NCBI GenBank assembly: GCA_003151115.1
Contig: PLWS01000002.1
Coordinates: forward strand, 62,001-126,000
Direction of reading: 5' to 3'
DNA: 64,000 bases
From: Vulcanimicrobiota bacterium
Lineage (GTDB): Bacteria > Vulcanimicrobiota > Vulcanimicrobiia > Vulcanimicrobiales > Vulcanimicrobiaceae
Part shown: positions 38,584 through 47,319 of the stretch, in pieces
Layout of the letters: the number at the start of each line of letters is the position of its first letter
Position numbering within the stretch: the stretch's first letter is position 1
Notes under the pieces: generated by a model
The model's input: only the letters and a program-made list of their open reading frames with translations
Database searches by the model: none
Told to the model about the DNA's origin: nothing
Made by a program: the position numbers and the translations under genes

Positions 38584-39546
38584 CTACGAGCGCTCTATAT
38601 CCGAGATCAAATACAGCGGACGAGCTTTCACCTCGTCGTAAATACGGCCGATGTATTCGCCCAGGATGCCGATGCCGATCAGCTGCACGCCGCCCAGGAA
38701 GAGGATCGCAACCATCGTCGAGGCCCAACCCCGCGTATATTCGGGAATCCCCAAGTGAAACAGCCGGAAGAAAATAATGATGATCGCGTACAAGAATGCG
38801 ACCGTGCTGACCGTAAAGCCTAAGTACGAAGCGAACCGCAGTGGCACGTCCGAGAACGACGTAACCCCGTCGATCGCGAACTTCAACATCTTCGAAAGCG
38901 GATACTTACTGCTCCCGTAGCGCCGCTCGTCGCGGTCGTACTCGACCGCGGTTTGCGCGAATCCGGCCCAGCTGACCATGCCGCGCAGAAAGCGATGGCG
39001 TTCGCGCGATCGCTTGAGTACCTCGACGATCCGGCGGCTCATCAGGCGGAAATCGCCGGCGTCCATCGGGATAGATACATTGGTCAGTAGCCGGATGATG
39101 CGGTAGAACGCGCGTGCTGTGGCGAGTTTGAACGCACTCTCGCCTTTGCGCGAGCGCCGTACCGCGTACACGACGTCGTATCCGGCGCGCCAGCGTTCGA
39201 TGAACTCGGGGATGAGCTCGGGCGGATCTTGCAAGTCGCCGTCCATCAGCACGATCGCCTCGCCGCGAGAAACGTCCAAGCCGGCTGTTGCTGCGAGTTG
39301 GTGGCCGAAGTTGCGCGAGAGATTGACGAAGACGACGTGCGGCCGCCGTTCCAGCTCCGCGCGTATGCTTTGCGCGGTTCCGTCAGTGCTGCCGTCGTTC
39401 ACGAGGATCACTTCGTAGCTGGGGTGTTCCGGCAAGGCTTCGAGAATGCCGGCGACGCGCTCGACGAGGGGAGCGACGTTTGCCTCCTCGTTATAGAGCG
39501 GAACGACGACGCTTAACGTAACGGGCGTTGCGCTGGTGGCCATCAA
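38584..39546 (-). CDS. GT2 family glycosyltransferase, polyprenyl-phosphate-sugar synthase type
   Basis: 320 residues. The GT2 domain has VVPLYNEEANVAPLVERV, DGSTDGTAQSI, the metal-binding DGDLQDPPELIPEFI and GDFRLMSRRIVEVL. Two C-terminal helices (VSTVAFLYAIIIIFF and VAILFLGGVQLIGIGILGEY, then IGRIYDEVKARP) are those of the GtrB/ArnC/DpmA class. It probably makes a polyprenyl-phosphate sugar for GT-C enzymes such as the two candidates at 32692 and 34602. Convergent with deoA, 2 bases apart. Confidence 0.9.
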   Translation of the reverse strand: MMATSATPVTLSVVVPLYNEEANVAPLVERVAGILEALPEHPSYEVILVNDGSTDGTAQSIRAELERRPHVVFVNLSRNFGHQLAATAGLDVSRGEAIVLMDGDLQDPPELIPEFIERWRAGYDVVYAVRRSRKGESAFKLATARAFYRIIRLLTNVSIPMDAGDFRLMSRRIVEVLKRSRERHRFLRGMVSWAGFAQTAVEYDRDERRYGSSKYPLSKMLKFAIDGVTSFSDVPLRFASYLGFTVSTVAFLYAIIIIFFRLFHLGIPEYTRGWASTMVAILFLGGVQLIGIGILGEYIGRIYDEVKARPLYLISDIERS

Positions 39547-39572
39547 GAAGCGGTTCGCCGTGCGTCGCGAGA

Positions 39573-40106
39573 ATGGCCTTTAACATGTCACGCGCATTGG
39601 TCGCCGTTATTCTCGCCGCAGTCGTTCTCGGGGCGGTTGCCGCACTCGATTGGTACAGCCACGTTGCCGCCGGCATTGCGGCGGGCGGACCGGTTCCGCT
39701 CCAATCGATCGCGCCACGGCCGCCGCTGCCCTCGCCCGCGCCTGTGACGGCACGGCCGTCCGCCGCGCCCGCAACGGCGAAGGGTGCCGCAGCGTCGCCT
39801 TCCGCCGCTGCGCCAACGTCTGCGCCCGCTCCGAAAATCGTCGACGTATCGCTCAGTACATCAATTGCAACCGGCGGGCAAATCGTAACCGGAACCGTAG
39901 CAACCTCATCCGACGTTACGAGCGTGCAAGCCGGCATCGCCGGATATTCATCTGCGCTGACAAAAGTAAGCACGGGCTACTTTGCGCTCTCGTACCGCGT
40001 GCCGCAACTTCCGCCGTTTTTGCGCCGGACCTATACCATCCAAATCATCGCGCAGAATGCGCGGGGCCAGACGGCATCGAGCTCTTTGCCCATCACGATA
40101 CGTTAG
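39573..40106 (+). CDS. Exported protein with Pro/Ala linker, paralogue of the next gene
   Basis: About 177 residues. An N-terminal membrane anchor or signal (ALVAVILAAVVLGAVAALDW) is followed by a long Pro/Ala/Ser linker (about 45-90) and an 85-residue beta domain (IVDVSLSTSIATGGQIVTG ... YALSYRVPQ-like FALSYRVPQLPPFLRRTYT). The domain aligns with that of the next product: same length, the same F.LSY.(V/L)P motif, PPFLRR versus PRRFLR, and a near-identical end (ITIR/ITLSLR). It is likely an immunoglobulin-like extracytoplasmic domain; the function is unknown. Confidence 0.65.
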   Translation: MAFNMSRALVAVILAAVVLGAVAALDWYSHVAAGIAAGGPVPLQSIAPRPPLPSPAPVTARPSAAPATAKGAAASPSAAAPTSAPAPKIVDVSLSTSIATGGQIVTGTVATSSDVTSVQAGIAGYSSALTKVSTGYFALSYRVPQLPPFLRRTYTIQIIAQNARGQTASSSLPITIR

Positions 40107-40113
40107 AGTGAAA

Positions 40114-40605
40114 ATGAAGATCGTGTTCGTGCTGTTTGCCTTCGTGCTGCCGGTTGTTGCGACGGCGCAGACTCCGCCGGCTCCCGCCCCGACGAGCGTG
40201 CCCTCGCCCGCTGCCACCGCATTACCCTCGTCCACGCCGCCTGCTAATCCGCAGCCGTCTCCTAGCGCCACTGCGCTGCCGTCGCCGACGCCGTTGCCGA
40301 CGCCGTTAGTGCTACCGCCCGAAGCTCCGCCGCAAATCCTCGCCATTAGCATGAACCAGCACATCTATCACAGCGGCGATGTGTTCTACGCGAAAGTCAT
40401 CACCTCAACCAACGTGCCGGCGGTCGAACTCAGAGTGATCGGGAAAGTCGTGCGCTTCACGCGGCTCGATTTCGGCATCTGGGAGCTGAACTACAAACTG
40501 CCGCACATTCCGAGGCGGTTCTTGCGCGATTATGCCGCGCAGATCGTCGCGATGAACACCGTCAACGTTTTTGTCACCCGCGACATCACGCTCTCGCTGC
40601 GCTAA
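40114..40605 (+). CDS. Secreted protein with Pro-rich linker, paralogue of the preceding gene
   Basis: 163 residues. It has a cleavable signal peptide (MKIVFVLFAFVLPVVATAQ), a Pro/Ala/Thr-rich linker (about 20-75) and a C-terminal beta domain beginning ILAISMNQHIYHSGDVFYAK and containing FGIWELNYKLPHIPRRFLRD. The gene follows its paralogue by 7 bases, so the pair is a tandem duplication, probably co-transcribed. It may be an adaptor or adhesion-like module; no family is recognised. The 3' end overlaps the convergent gene by 4 bases. Confidence 0.68.
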   Translation: MKIVFVLFAFVLPVVATAQTPPAPAPTSVPSPAATALPSSTPPANPQPSPSATALPSPTPLPTPLVLPPEAPPQILAISMNQHIYHSGDVFYAKVITSTNVPAVELRVIGKVVRFTRLDFGIWELNYKLPHIPRRFLRDYAAQIVAMNTVNVFVTRDITLSLR

Positions 40606-41432
40606 GTCGGCCGCGGCTGCGGCGTCGGCAGGTTCGGGAACGGCGCCGGGTTGTATGGCGTGGGGAATGTCTGCGGTATCGGCAGCGACGCGCCGGCTTG
40701 CTGATCGGCCCAGTGGTAGACCGTCTTCGTGAACGTCTGCGCGTCTTCGTCGCCGATGCAAATCGTGTAAGGATCCTGCTCGATTCCGTTTTCGCCCAGC
40801 TGCACCGACTGCATGGATCCCCGATCGAAGAGCAAGTGCAGCACCGTTCCGGATAGCAGTTTGAGCTGAACGCGGTAGTGCAGTGCGTCGCGACGGTCCA
40901 TCCGGTAGGCTTGCGCGTTCCAACCGCTTTGGTCGGTTGTCATGTAAACGGTGTCGGTCAGCGGCGTGCTCGGCGGAACTTGCACGGTGACGTTGAGGCT
41001 GACCGATTTGCCCGGCCGCACATTGGCGCATGGCGAAGTGACCCTGGTTGGTCCGAGATCCGGATTGGGGACCGGAGTGGAGAGCGCTACGGCAAAGCGG
41101 CGCCGGATCGCGTCCAAGTCGCCTTCGGGAGGCAGCTTCGCTTTGGAGAGCTCGATTTTCAAAACGGTTCCGGTTTGATCGAACGTCAAGCGCGCATACT
41201 GGCGCGGCGCCGGCGGCCCGGCGAGTTTTCCGGACTTGTAATCGACGATCGCGACCGCCGGCAAGACCCGAAATCCGTCGCCGGTCGTCAGGAAGACGTA
41301 TCCGTTCTGATAATCGAGCAGTTGCGCCGTTACCGCGATCGTGCCGGTTTGCGCGGAGACCGGAAACAGCGAGGATGCCAGGATCGTTAGGCCGAGTAAG
41401 GCCGCCGGAATCACGCGAAGCGCCACGTTCAT
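40602..41432 (-). CDS. Secreted protein with a possible CBM20/CBM48-like domain
   Basis: 276 residues from ATG 41432, which overlaps the stop of the upstream barrel gene as ATGA. A signal peptide (LGLTILASSLFPVSAQ) is followed by an 80-residue beta domain and then, from about 140, TVQVPPSTPLTDTVYMTTD and LHLLFDRGSMQSVQLGENG. This second part resembles the starch-binding-like fold in which 'GN...W.....M' is followed by 'L.Y.F.RGSW..VE....G.E'. One key tryptophan (RGSW) is methionine here. The C terminus is Pro-rich. It probably works in the same compartment as the outer-membrane-type protein encoded just upstream. Confidence 0.6.
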   Translation of the reverse strand: MNVALRVIPAALLGLTILASSLFPVSAQTGTIAVTAQLLDYQNGYVFLTTGDGFRVLPAVAIVDYKSGKLAGPPAPRQYARLTFDQTGTVLKIELSKAKLPPEGDLDAIRRRFAVALSTPVPNPDLGPTRVTSPCANVRPGKSVSLNVTVQVPPSTPLTDTVYMTTDQSGWNAQAYRMDRRDALHYRVQLKLLSGTVLHLLFDRGSMQSVQLGENGIEQDPYTICIGDEDAQTFTKTVYHWADQQAGASLPIPQTFPTPYNPAPFPNLPTPQPRPT

Positions 41433-43882
41433 TGCATCACCTGGAAGACGAAGTGCGGGCTCCACCGCAGGTTCGAGTAGTTGAAAAAGTACGAACGCTG
41501 TATGTCGATCGACATGTGCGGGTTTATCCGCATGCGCACCTCGGCCGTCACGTCGTAGGGCGGCTGACCCAGAAAATATTGAACGTTGAAATTGCCTAGC
41601 ACGTCGGGCGTTGCAAATTGAAAGAAGAACGGAATCGGCGCCGGAAAGTCCGTGTGCTTTCGCGCGAGCAAGTTGAACGTAAAGTTTCCGCCGTTGCTGT
41701 AATTGAGACCGAAGCTCAGCGTGCGGAAGGTTGCGATGCCGTGAAAAGCTTCATAACCAGGATACGTGACACCGTTGACGACCGGCGTAAAAGGGGGATA
41801 AATCGTCGACTGAAGCGGGCCATAGATGTCCGCGACGTTCTGGACGTTGTAGTCGAGATAGGAAAGCCAGTGGCTGTCCAGCGTTTTGCTGAGGCTGATC
41901 CGGCTTTGCGTGGTATCGATGTAATGCGGGAGCGAGTTCCATTGGCGCTGCTTCTGAAATGAAGCGTTGATGGCGTAGTACTTGGTCGGAACGTTCAAAT
42001 CGGGCCCGAACTTCAGATCGGGCATGAACACTTCCAAACCGAGCGTATGCTGCCAGATGGTCGTGTAGGGAACTCCGCCCAGGGTTTGCAGTGCGGCCGC
42101 GGGATTCGCCTCGCTGATGAAGGCTTCGTGCTGGAACCCGAACCCGAACGAAAGATGTTCGTAGACCCGCGCCCCGTGAAAATAGGGTGTCAACGGACGG
42201 TCGAAGGTTTGGAGCGAGATTTGCGCGTTCGACGGATGGAACGGGACCGTGCAGTGATCGCTGGTGTTTCCCGGAGTCATTGGGTAACACCCGAGCGGCA
42301 GCAGCGAAAAATTCTCGAACTGATAATTTCCTTGCAGGTAGGAGCCGTGCAGCGCCTGCGTCAGCTGCAGCGTGGTGACCTGCTGCGATTCCAGCGGCGA
42401 AGAAAGTCCGTACTGAAACGTGTGCAGCTGCGTAAACGTACGAACTTGCGTTTTGTCGGACGGGCGGTCGGAGAGCAGCAGATCCCAAAACTTTGAAGGA
42501 CGCGTCATCGGGTTGACCGAGAAAACGGCATAGGCTTTGGGGCCGCTCAGATGCTGCTCGAACGACAGATAACTCTTGTTTATCGTGTCGTAGCGAAAAT
42601 GGAGCGCGCTGATCGAATGGGCGTTGCCGGCAAACTCCCACGTCGCGTCGTAGTTGGCGCCCGCCAGCGAATTGTCGCCCAGATGCTGATCGGCCGAAAA
42701 ATTAATGTAATACGTCGGAACGGGGATGTAGACGCCGGCCCCTTCGGCCGCATCGAACCGTCCGCCGCCGAAGCGCACGAACGATTTCGATCCGATTACG
42801 GCCGAGGTGCCGACCAGGTAAGGCTTGGCTTGGCCGAGATCCGGAAAATAGAACGTATCGCCCGGCATCTCCCGGCCTTTTAGCGGGTGCGCAAAATCGC
42901 CGTCGGCGAACGTCCAGCGATCGGGAATGCCCGTCGCATTTTGAGATTCTCGCGTCAGCGGCACCAAGTAGATCCGGCTAAAGTCCAGAAAATCCGCGAT
43001 CGCCGCGCCGTCTTGCGAGCCCGCCGCGTCCGAAACGTGAACGTGCCCGGCGAGCAAGAAGCGGTTCAGTTTGAGATCCATGGAAAACGTATCGCCCGTC
43101 GCGACCAGTCCGTCGGACGTGCGCACGCGCACGTTTCCGTCGGCCTCCACCAAAAAACGATCGTAGTAAAACTCGACGCGGCTCGCGTTCAACCGGATAG
43201 TCGCCGGCGCCGGCGTTGCGGGCGCGAGCGCTCCTAAGATCGTTTCGGCGGACATCGTGTGCGTTGCCGGAGCCGGCATTGCCGGAGCCGGCGTCGCCGG
43301 AGCCGGCGTCGCCGGAGCTTGTGTTGGTCCGGGCCGCGGCGTGGCGAACGCGAGCACAACCGGAATCGAACGTTTCACGCCTTGCAGATTGGCGCCGAGC
43401 AAATTTGCGCCGCGCAGGTTTGTGCGCAGGAGGTTGGCCCCTTGCAAATTCGCGCCGCGCAGGTCCGCGTCTTGTAAGTTTACGCCGTACAGATTGGCGC
43501 CGTAGAACAGCCCGCTTTCCAGATTGGCTCCCTGCAAATTCGCGTCCGTAAAAATTGCATCTTGCGCATTGCTGTGCTGCAAGTTTGCGCCCGAAAGGAT
43601 CGCGCCTTGCAGGTTCGCGCCCTGCAGATTGGCATTTTGGAGGTTCGCGCCGCGCAGATCGGCGCCGCGTAAGTCTACCCCGCGCAGGTCCGCGTTTTGC
43701 AGGTCGGCTTTCGCCAGACGTGCTTTTTGAAAGTGCGCGCCCCGGAGGTCGGCGCCTTGATAGTTCGTGGTTTGGGCCCCGGCCGCCGACGGCAGCGTCC
43801 CCGCCAGAAAAAGGGCCACGCAGACGGCCGCGCGCAGATTGCGAGCGCTAGGGTAGAGCAGAGAACGCACGGCCCCCCTCAT
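41429..43882 (-). CDS. Pentapeptide-repeat, OstA-like and beta-barrel fusion, outer-membrane protein
   Basis: About 817 residues. A signal peptide (CVALFLAGTLPSAAGA) is followed by about 26 pentapeptide repeats of the A(D/N)LQG type (residues about 40-170), a Pro/Ala linker (190-220), an OstA/LptA-like segment (RVEFYYDRFLVEADGNVRVR then TSDGLVATGDTFSMDLK) and about 500 residues of alternating aromatic/hydrophobic strands ending HFVFQVMQ, as in LptD-type barrels. LptD inserts lipopolysaccharide in the outer membrane. A right-handed quadrilateral helix fused in front of it is an architecture I do not know. The start ATG 43882 is preferred, since an earlier one (43945) overlaps deoB. Confidence 0.75.
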   Translation of the reverse strand: MRGAVRSLLYPSARNLRAAVCVALFLAGTLPSAAGAQTTNYQGADLRGAHFQKARLAKADLQNADLRGVDLRGADLRGANLQNANLQGANLQGAILSGANLQHSNAQDAIFTDANLQGANLESGLFYGANLYGVNLQDADLRGANLQGANLLRTNLRGANLLGANLQGVKRSIPVVLAFATPRPGPTQAPATPAPATPAPAMPAPATHTMSAETILGALAPATPAPATIRLNASRVEFYYDRFLVEADGNVRVRTSDGLVATGDTFSMDLKLNRFLLAGHVHVSDAAGSQDGAAIADFLDFSRIYLVPLTRESQNATGIPDRWTFADGDFAHPLKGREMPGDTFYFPDLGQAKPYLVGTSAVIGSKSFVRFGGGRFDAAEGAGVYIPVPTYYINFSADQHLGDNSLAGANYDATWEFAGNAHSISALHFRYDTINKSYLSFEQHLSGPKAYAVFSVNPMTRPSKFWDLLLSDRPSDKTQVRTFTQLHTFQYGLSSPLESQQVTTLQLTQALHGSYLQGNYQFENFSLLPLGCYPMTPGNTSDHCTVPFHPSNAQISLQTFDRPLTPYFHGARVYEHLSFGFGFQHEAFISEANPAAALQTLGGVPYTTIWQHTLGLEVFMPDLKFGPDLNVPTKYYAINASFQKQRQWNSLPHYIDTTQSRISLSKTLDSHWLSYLDYNVQNVADIYGPLQSTIYPPFTPVVNGVTYPGYEAFHGIATFRTLSFGLNYSNGGNFTFNLLARKHTDFPAPIPFFFQFATPDVLGNFNVQYFLGQPPYDVTAEVRMRINPHMSIDIQRSYFFNYSNLRWSPHFVFQVMQ

Positions 43883-43926
43883 TCTGGAGGCCGTTTCCCC
43901 GGCCTTTTCGAAGGGCGAACTTCCTA

Positions 43927-45057
43927 ATGTCTCGTTTTGCCGCATTCGTCATCGATTCCGGAGGAGTTGGTGCGCTGGACGATGCCGCCGCTTACGGGGA
44001 CGCGCCCGGCGCCAATACCGTAGGTAACGTTGCCCGGCGCCTTGGCGGTCTCACATTACCCAATTTCACTAAACTTGGGCTCGGCTGCCTGACGGATATC
44101 CGGGGTGTCCCCGCGGTGGAGAATCCAAGGGCGCGGGTCGCGCGCCTGCGCGAGCGCAGCAAAGGCAAAGACACGATCACGGGACATTGGGAGATGGCCG
44201 GAATCATCACCGAGACGCCGTTCCCGACATACCCCAACGGCTTTCCGCCCGAAGTCGTCGATGCGTTTGCGCGGATAACGGGCAAGGCGCCGCTGGGAAA
44301 CAAGACCGCTTCGGGAACCGAGATCATCGAAGAGCTCGGCCGCGAGCACATGAACACGGGGCGTCCCATCCTGTACACGTCCGCGGATTCGGTCTTTCAA
44401 GTGGCAGTCCATGAAGAGGTTGTCCCCTTGCCGCAGCTCTACGACTGGTGCGAACGGGCCCGCGCGATGCTCGTGCCGCCGCACGCAGTTAACCGCGTGA
44501 TCGCGCGGCCTTTCGTGGGGAAGCCGGGCGCGTTCGTGCGAACGCCGAACCGTCGCGACTACGCGATCGAGCCTCCGCCGAGCATTTTAGACCGCTTGGC
44601 GGCGGAGGGAGTGCCGGTTCATGCCGTGGGAAAAATCTGCGATATATATTGTGGTCACGGAATTGCTTCGTCGGTCCGGGTGACCGATAATCGTGATGCC
44701 ATGGAAAAGGCGTTCGCTCTCCTCGAACGCATCGAGCAAGGATTTGTTTTTGTCAACCTTAACGACTTTGACTCAAAGTACGGCCACCGGCGCAACGTCC
44801 GCGGGTATGGTGAAGCGCTTGAAGCGCTCGATGCGCTGCTGCCGCGTTTGGAGTCGTGCTTGAGGCCAGGCGACGAGGTACTCTTTACGGCCGATCACGG
44901 GTGCGACCCGACCGCCCCGGGCAGCGATCATACTCGCGAGTACGTGCCGTTCGTGCATCTCGGACCCGGCGCTGGCGCGAATTTGGGCGTCGTCGAAGGT
45001 TTGGACCTGGTCGGCAAGACCGCAGCTCAGTCGTTCGAAGGGGCGACATGCAAGTAG
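43927..45057 (+). CDS. deoB: Phosphopentomutase
   Basis: 376 residues of the alkaline-phosphatase superfamily: FAAFVIDSGGVGALDDAAAY (metal site; family DSxGIG), GANTVGNVARR, the DTITGHWEMAG motif, GKICDIYCGHGI and FTADHGCDPTAPGSDHTREY. It converts (deoxy)ribose-1-phosphate to the 5-phosphate, following deoA and PNP. It is placed first in a plus-strand run that leads into surface-polysaccharide genes, and overlaps the next start by 10 bases. It diverges from the barrel gene. Confidence 0.95.
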   Translation: MSRFAAFVIDSGGVGALDDAAAYGDAPGANTVGNVARRLGGLTLPNFTKLGLGCLTDIRGVPAVENPRARVARLRERSKGKDTITGHWEMAGIITETPFPTYPNGFPPEVVDAFARITGKAPLGNKTASGTEIIEELGREHMNTGRPILYTSADSVFQVAVHEEVVPLPQLYDWCERARAMLVPPHAVNRVIARPFVGKPGAFVRTPNRRDYAIEPPPSILDRLAAEGVPVHAVGKICDIYCGHGIASSVRVTDNRDAMEKAFALLERIEQGFVFVNLNDFDSKYGHRRNVRGYGEALEALDALLPRLESCLRPGDEVLFTADHGCDPTAPGSDHTREYVPFVHLGPGAGANLGVVEGLDLVGKTAAQSFEGATCK

Positions 45058-45710
45058 CGGTTGATGAGGCCCGCGATCGGGCCGCGCAGCAGCGCCGCAT
45101 AGTCCCGCAATGGTGGTCGGGAGCGAAACGCGCGACCGACATCGTGCTCGGTTCGGTCTTCCTGCTGCTGACGCTGCCGTTCATCGCGATCGCGGCGCTC
45201 GCGGTCGTACTCGTCGACCGTGGTTCGCCATTCTACGCGCAAGACCGGATAGGGCAAAACGGCAGGCGTTTCAGGATGTACAAGCTGCGCACGATGGTGC
45301 ACGGCGCACACGCGATGCGCGATGATATTCTGCATCTCAACGAAGTCGAAGGTCCGGTATTCAAGATTCGGAACGACCCGCGGCTGCACGCGATCGGCGC
45401 CTTTCTGCGCCGCAGCAGCATCGACGAATTACCGAATCTCGTGAATGTTGTGCGCGGAGATATGTCGCTGGTGGGACCGCGGCCGCCGCTGCCTTCCGAA
45501 GTGGAACGGTATTCGGCATCCGCGCAGCGGCGCCTGACGGTGCCGCAAGGAATCACGTGTCTCTGGCAGATCAACGGGCGATCCGACGTGTCGTTCGAAG
45601 AGTGGATGCGGCTGGACAACCGCTACATCGACATGTGGTCACCCTGGTTCGACCTGCAGATCCTGGCCAAGACGATTCCCGCGGTCATTCGGAAGGAGGG
45701 CGCGCATTAA
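45048..45710 (+). CDS. Undecaprenyl-phosphate sugar-1-phosphate transferase (WcaJ/ExoY type)
   Basis: 220 residues from ATG 45048, preceded by GAAGGGG. An N-terminal membrane helix (TDIVLGSVFLLLTLPFIAIA) is followed by the bacterial sugar-transferase core: YAQDRIGQNGRRFRMYKLRT, FKIRNDPRLHAIGAFLRRSS, IDELPNLVNVVRGDMSLVGP and RPPLPSEVERY. Such short enzymes move hexose-1-phosphate from a UDP-sugar to the lipid carrier and so start repeat-unit synthesis. This marks the start of the polysaccharide locus. Confidence 0.93.
   Translation: MQVAVDEARDRAAQQRRIVPQWWSGAKRATDIVLGSVFLLLTLPFIAIAALAVVLVDRGSPFYAQDRIGQNGRRFRMYKLRTMVHGAHAMRDDILHLNEVEGPVFKIRNDPRLHAIGAFLRRSSIDELPNLVNVVRGDMSLVGPRPPLPSEVERYSASAQRRLTVPQGITCLWQINGRSDVSFEEWMRLDNRYIDMWSPWFDLQILAKTIPAVIRKEGAH
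45692..45708 (+). promoter_or_regulatory. Shine-Dalgarno placing murJ start at ATT 45706
   Basis: A near-perfect AAGGAGG (about 45693-45699) lies six to seven bases before ATT 45706, inside the 3' end of the sugar-transferase gene. The next in-frame ATG (45781) has no comparable site. Confidence 0.6.
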
Positions 45711-47319
45711 GCCGCATCTTCAGGTCGTCCCTGCGGGTACGCCCGATCGCGTCGCGCTGGCAGGCTCGACGCTTTTTATTATGGCCGCGACGCTGGGCTC
45801 GACGCTGCTGGGCTTCACGCGCGAGGTCGTGAGCGCGCGATTCTACGGCACGCAGTGGCAGATGGATACGTTTTTGGCGGCGGCGGTTGTTCCGACGATC
45901 TTGTTCGGCGTCTTCAATGGCGCGCTGGTGAGCGCGCTCGTGCCGGCCTTTACGGACTACTTGTCCCGCGGCCGCGACGAGGAAGGCTGGCGGCTCGCGA
46001 ACACGATCATCAACGGCCTCTTCCTTATACTAGCCGTCTGCGCCACGCTCGGATATATCTTTGCGCCGTGGTTCGTGCCGGTTATTGCGCACGGCTTCCC
46101 GCCTCCGCAGATGGGTGTCGCCATTCACATGACGCGCTGGCTGATGCCCACCATCATCGCGGTCAGCCTCTCGGGAGTCTTCACGGCGATCCTGAACGCG
46201 CATCACCGCTTCCGGTCGGCGGCGCTAACGGGAATCGCCGTCAACATAGTGACCATCGGGAGCGTCTTGCTCTTGAATCGCAACTTGGGCATTTTCGCGC
46301 TGGTCCTAGGGACCTCGCTCGGCCTGGCCGCGCAAATGCTGATCCAGCTTCCGGCTGTCCTGATGACGGGCAAATACCGGCTCATCATCGACCTCCACCA
46401 TCCCGGACTGCGCGCGATCGCAGCCGTCTTGGGCCCGATCGTCGTCGGTTCGGCCGCCGGGCAAACCGCGCTGTTCTTCGATCGCTATTTTGCCTCGACG
46501 CTCACGCCGGGTTACATCGCCGGCATGAACTATGCGACGAAGCTTGTGAATTTTCCGCAACAGATATTTGCGGCCGCAATCGCGACGGTGATATTCCCGC
46601 TGCTGGCCGCCGAGTTCGCCAAGTCCAATCGCGCCGGCGTCGGCCAGAGCGTCATCATCGGCTTGAGACTCGTGAACTTTATCATCATTCCGTCGGTCTG
46701 CGCGCTCGTCGTGCTGGCGCGGCCCATCGTGCAAACGCTCTTCGAGCGCGGCAACTTTGGGCCGACCGCGACCGACCTTTGCGCGGGCTTGCTGCCGTAC
46801 GCAGCTGCCGGCTTGGTCGCACTCGCTGCGAACGTCGTGCTGACACGCGTTTGTTTTGCGTGCAACGAAACGAACTGGGCGGTCGTCGTCTCCGTCATTG
46901 CGGTTGCTATTAACGTCGCGCTCTCGCTCGCGTGGCTGCCGACGCTGGGCGCCCGTGGTCTGTTGCTCGCAAACTCGCTCAGCCAGATCTTTCAAGCCGC
47001 GTTGTTGTTGACGATTACCGTGCGCATCGTGCGCGGCGTCAATTGGATGTCGCTCGCCGTTTCGGCCGCGAAGATTCTCGTTGCCTCGGCCGTCATGATC
47101 GGCACGCTGCACTGGGTCCAAGCCCTCGGCGTTCATCCGGCGCACTCGTTCGCGTCGCGGGCGTGGTTCTTGTTCGGGCAGATGGCGATCGGCGCCCTCG
47201 TCTTTTTGGCGATTGCCCGCATGCTGGAAGTAGAAGAGCTTCCGCTGGTCGGGCGCCTGCTGCTGGAAAAATTTGCGAAGAACATCCCGACTGAGAACCG
47301 CGAGGCGCCGATTGCGTAG
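45706..47319 (+). CDS. murJ: MurJ lipid II flippase, apparent ATT start
   Basis: About 537 residues with roughly 14 helices of the MOP superfamily. After VALAGSTLFIMAATLGSTLL comes GFTREVVSARFYG, matching the conserved 'LGFVRE' loop of MurJ; later SGVFTAILNAHHRF, FDRYFASTLTPGYIAGMNYA and LFERGNFGPTAT are typical. MurJ flips lipid II for peptidoglycan. ATG 45781 would cut the first helix in half. ATT 45706, in frame, behind AAGGAGG and overlapping the previous stop (ATTAA), restores the whole helix. Confidence 0.92.
   Translation: MKPHLQVVPAGTPDRVALAGSTLFIMAATLGSTLLGFTREVVSARFYGTQWQMDTFLAAAVVPTILFGVFNGALVSALVPAFTDYLSRGRDEEGWRLANTIINGLFLILAVCATLGYIFAPWFVPVIAHGFPPPQMGVAIHMTRWLMPTIIAVSLSGVFTAILNAHHRFRSAALTGIAVNIVTIGSVLLLNRNLGIFALVLGTSLGLAAQMLIQLPAVLMTGKYRLIIDLHHPGLRAIAAVLGPIVVGSAAGQTALFFDRYFASTLTPGYIAGMNYATKLVNFPQQIFAAAIATVIFPLLAAEFAKSNRAGVGQSVIIGLRLVNFIIIPSVCALVVLARPIVQTLFERGNFGPTATDLCAGLLPYAAAGLVALAANVVLTRVCFACNETNWAVVVSVIAVAINVALSLAWLPTLGARGLLLANSLSQIFQAALLLTITVRIVRGVNWMSLAVSAAKILVASAVMIGTLHWVQALGVHPAHSFASRAWFLFGQMAIGALVFLAIARMLEVEELPLVGRLLLEKFAKNIPTENREAPIA

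Noticed and set aside
45711-45780. Treating 45711-45780 as a gene-free gap with murJ starting at ATG 45781
   Set aside because: This would truncate the first helix and leave a strong Shine-Dalgarno unused; the ATT start explains both.
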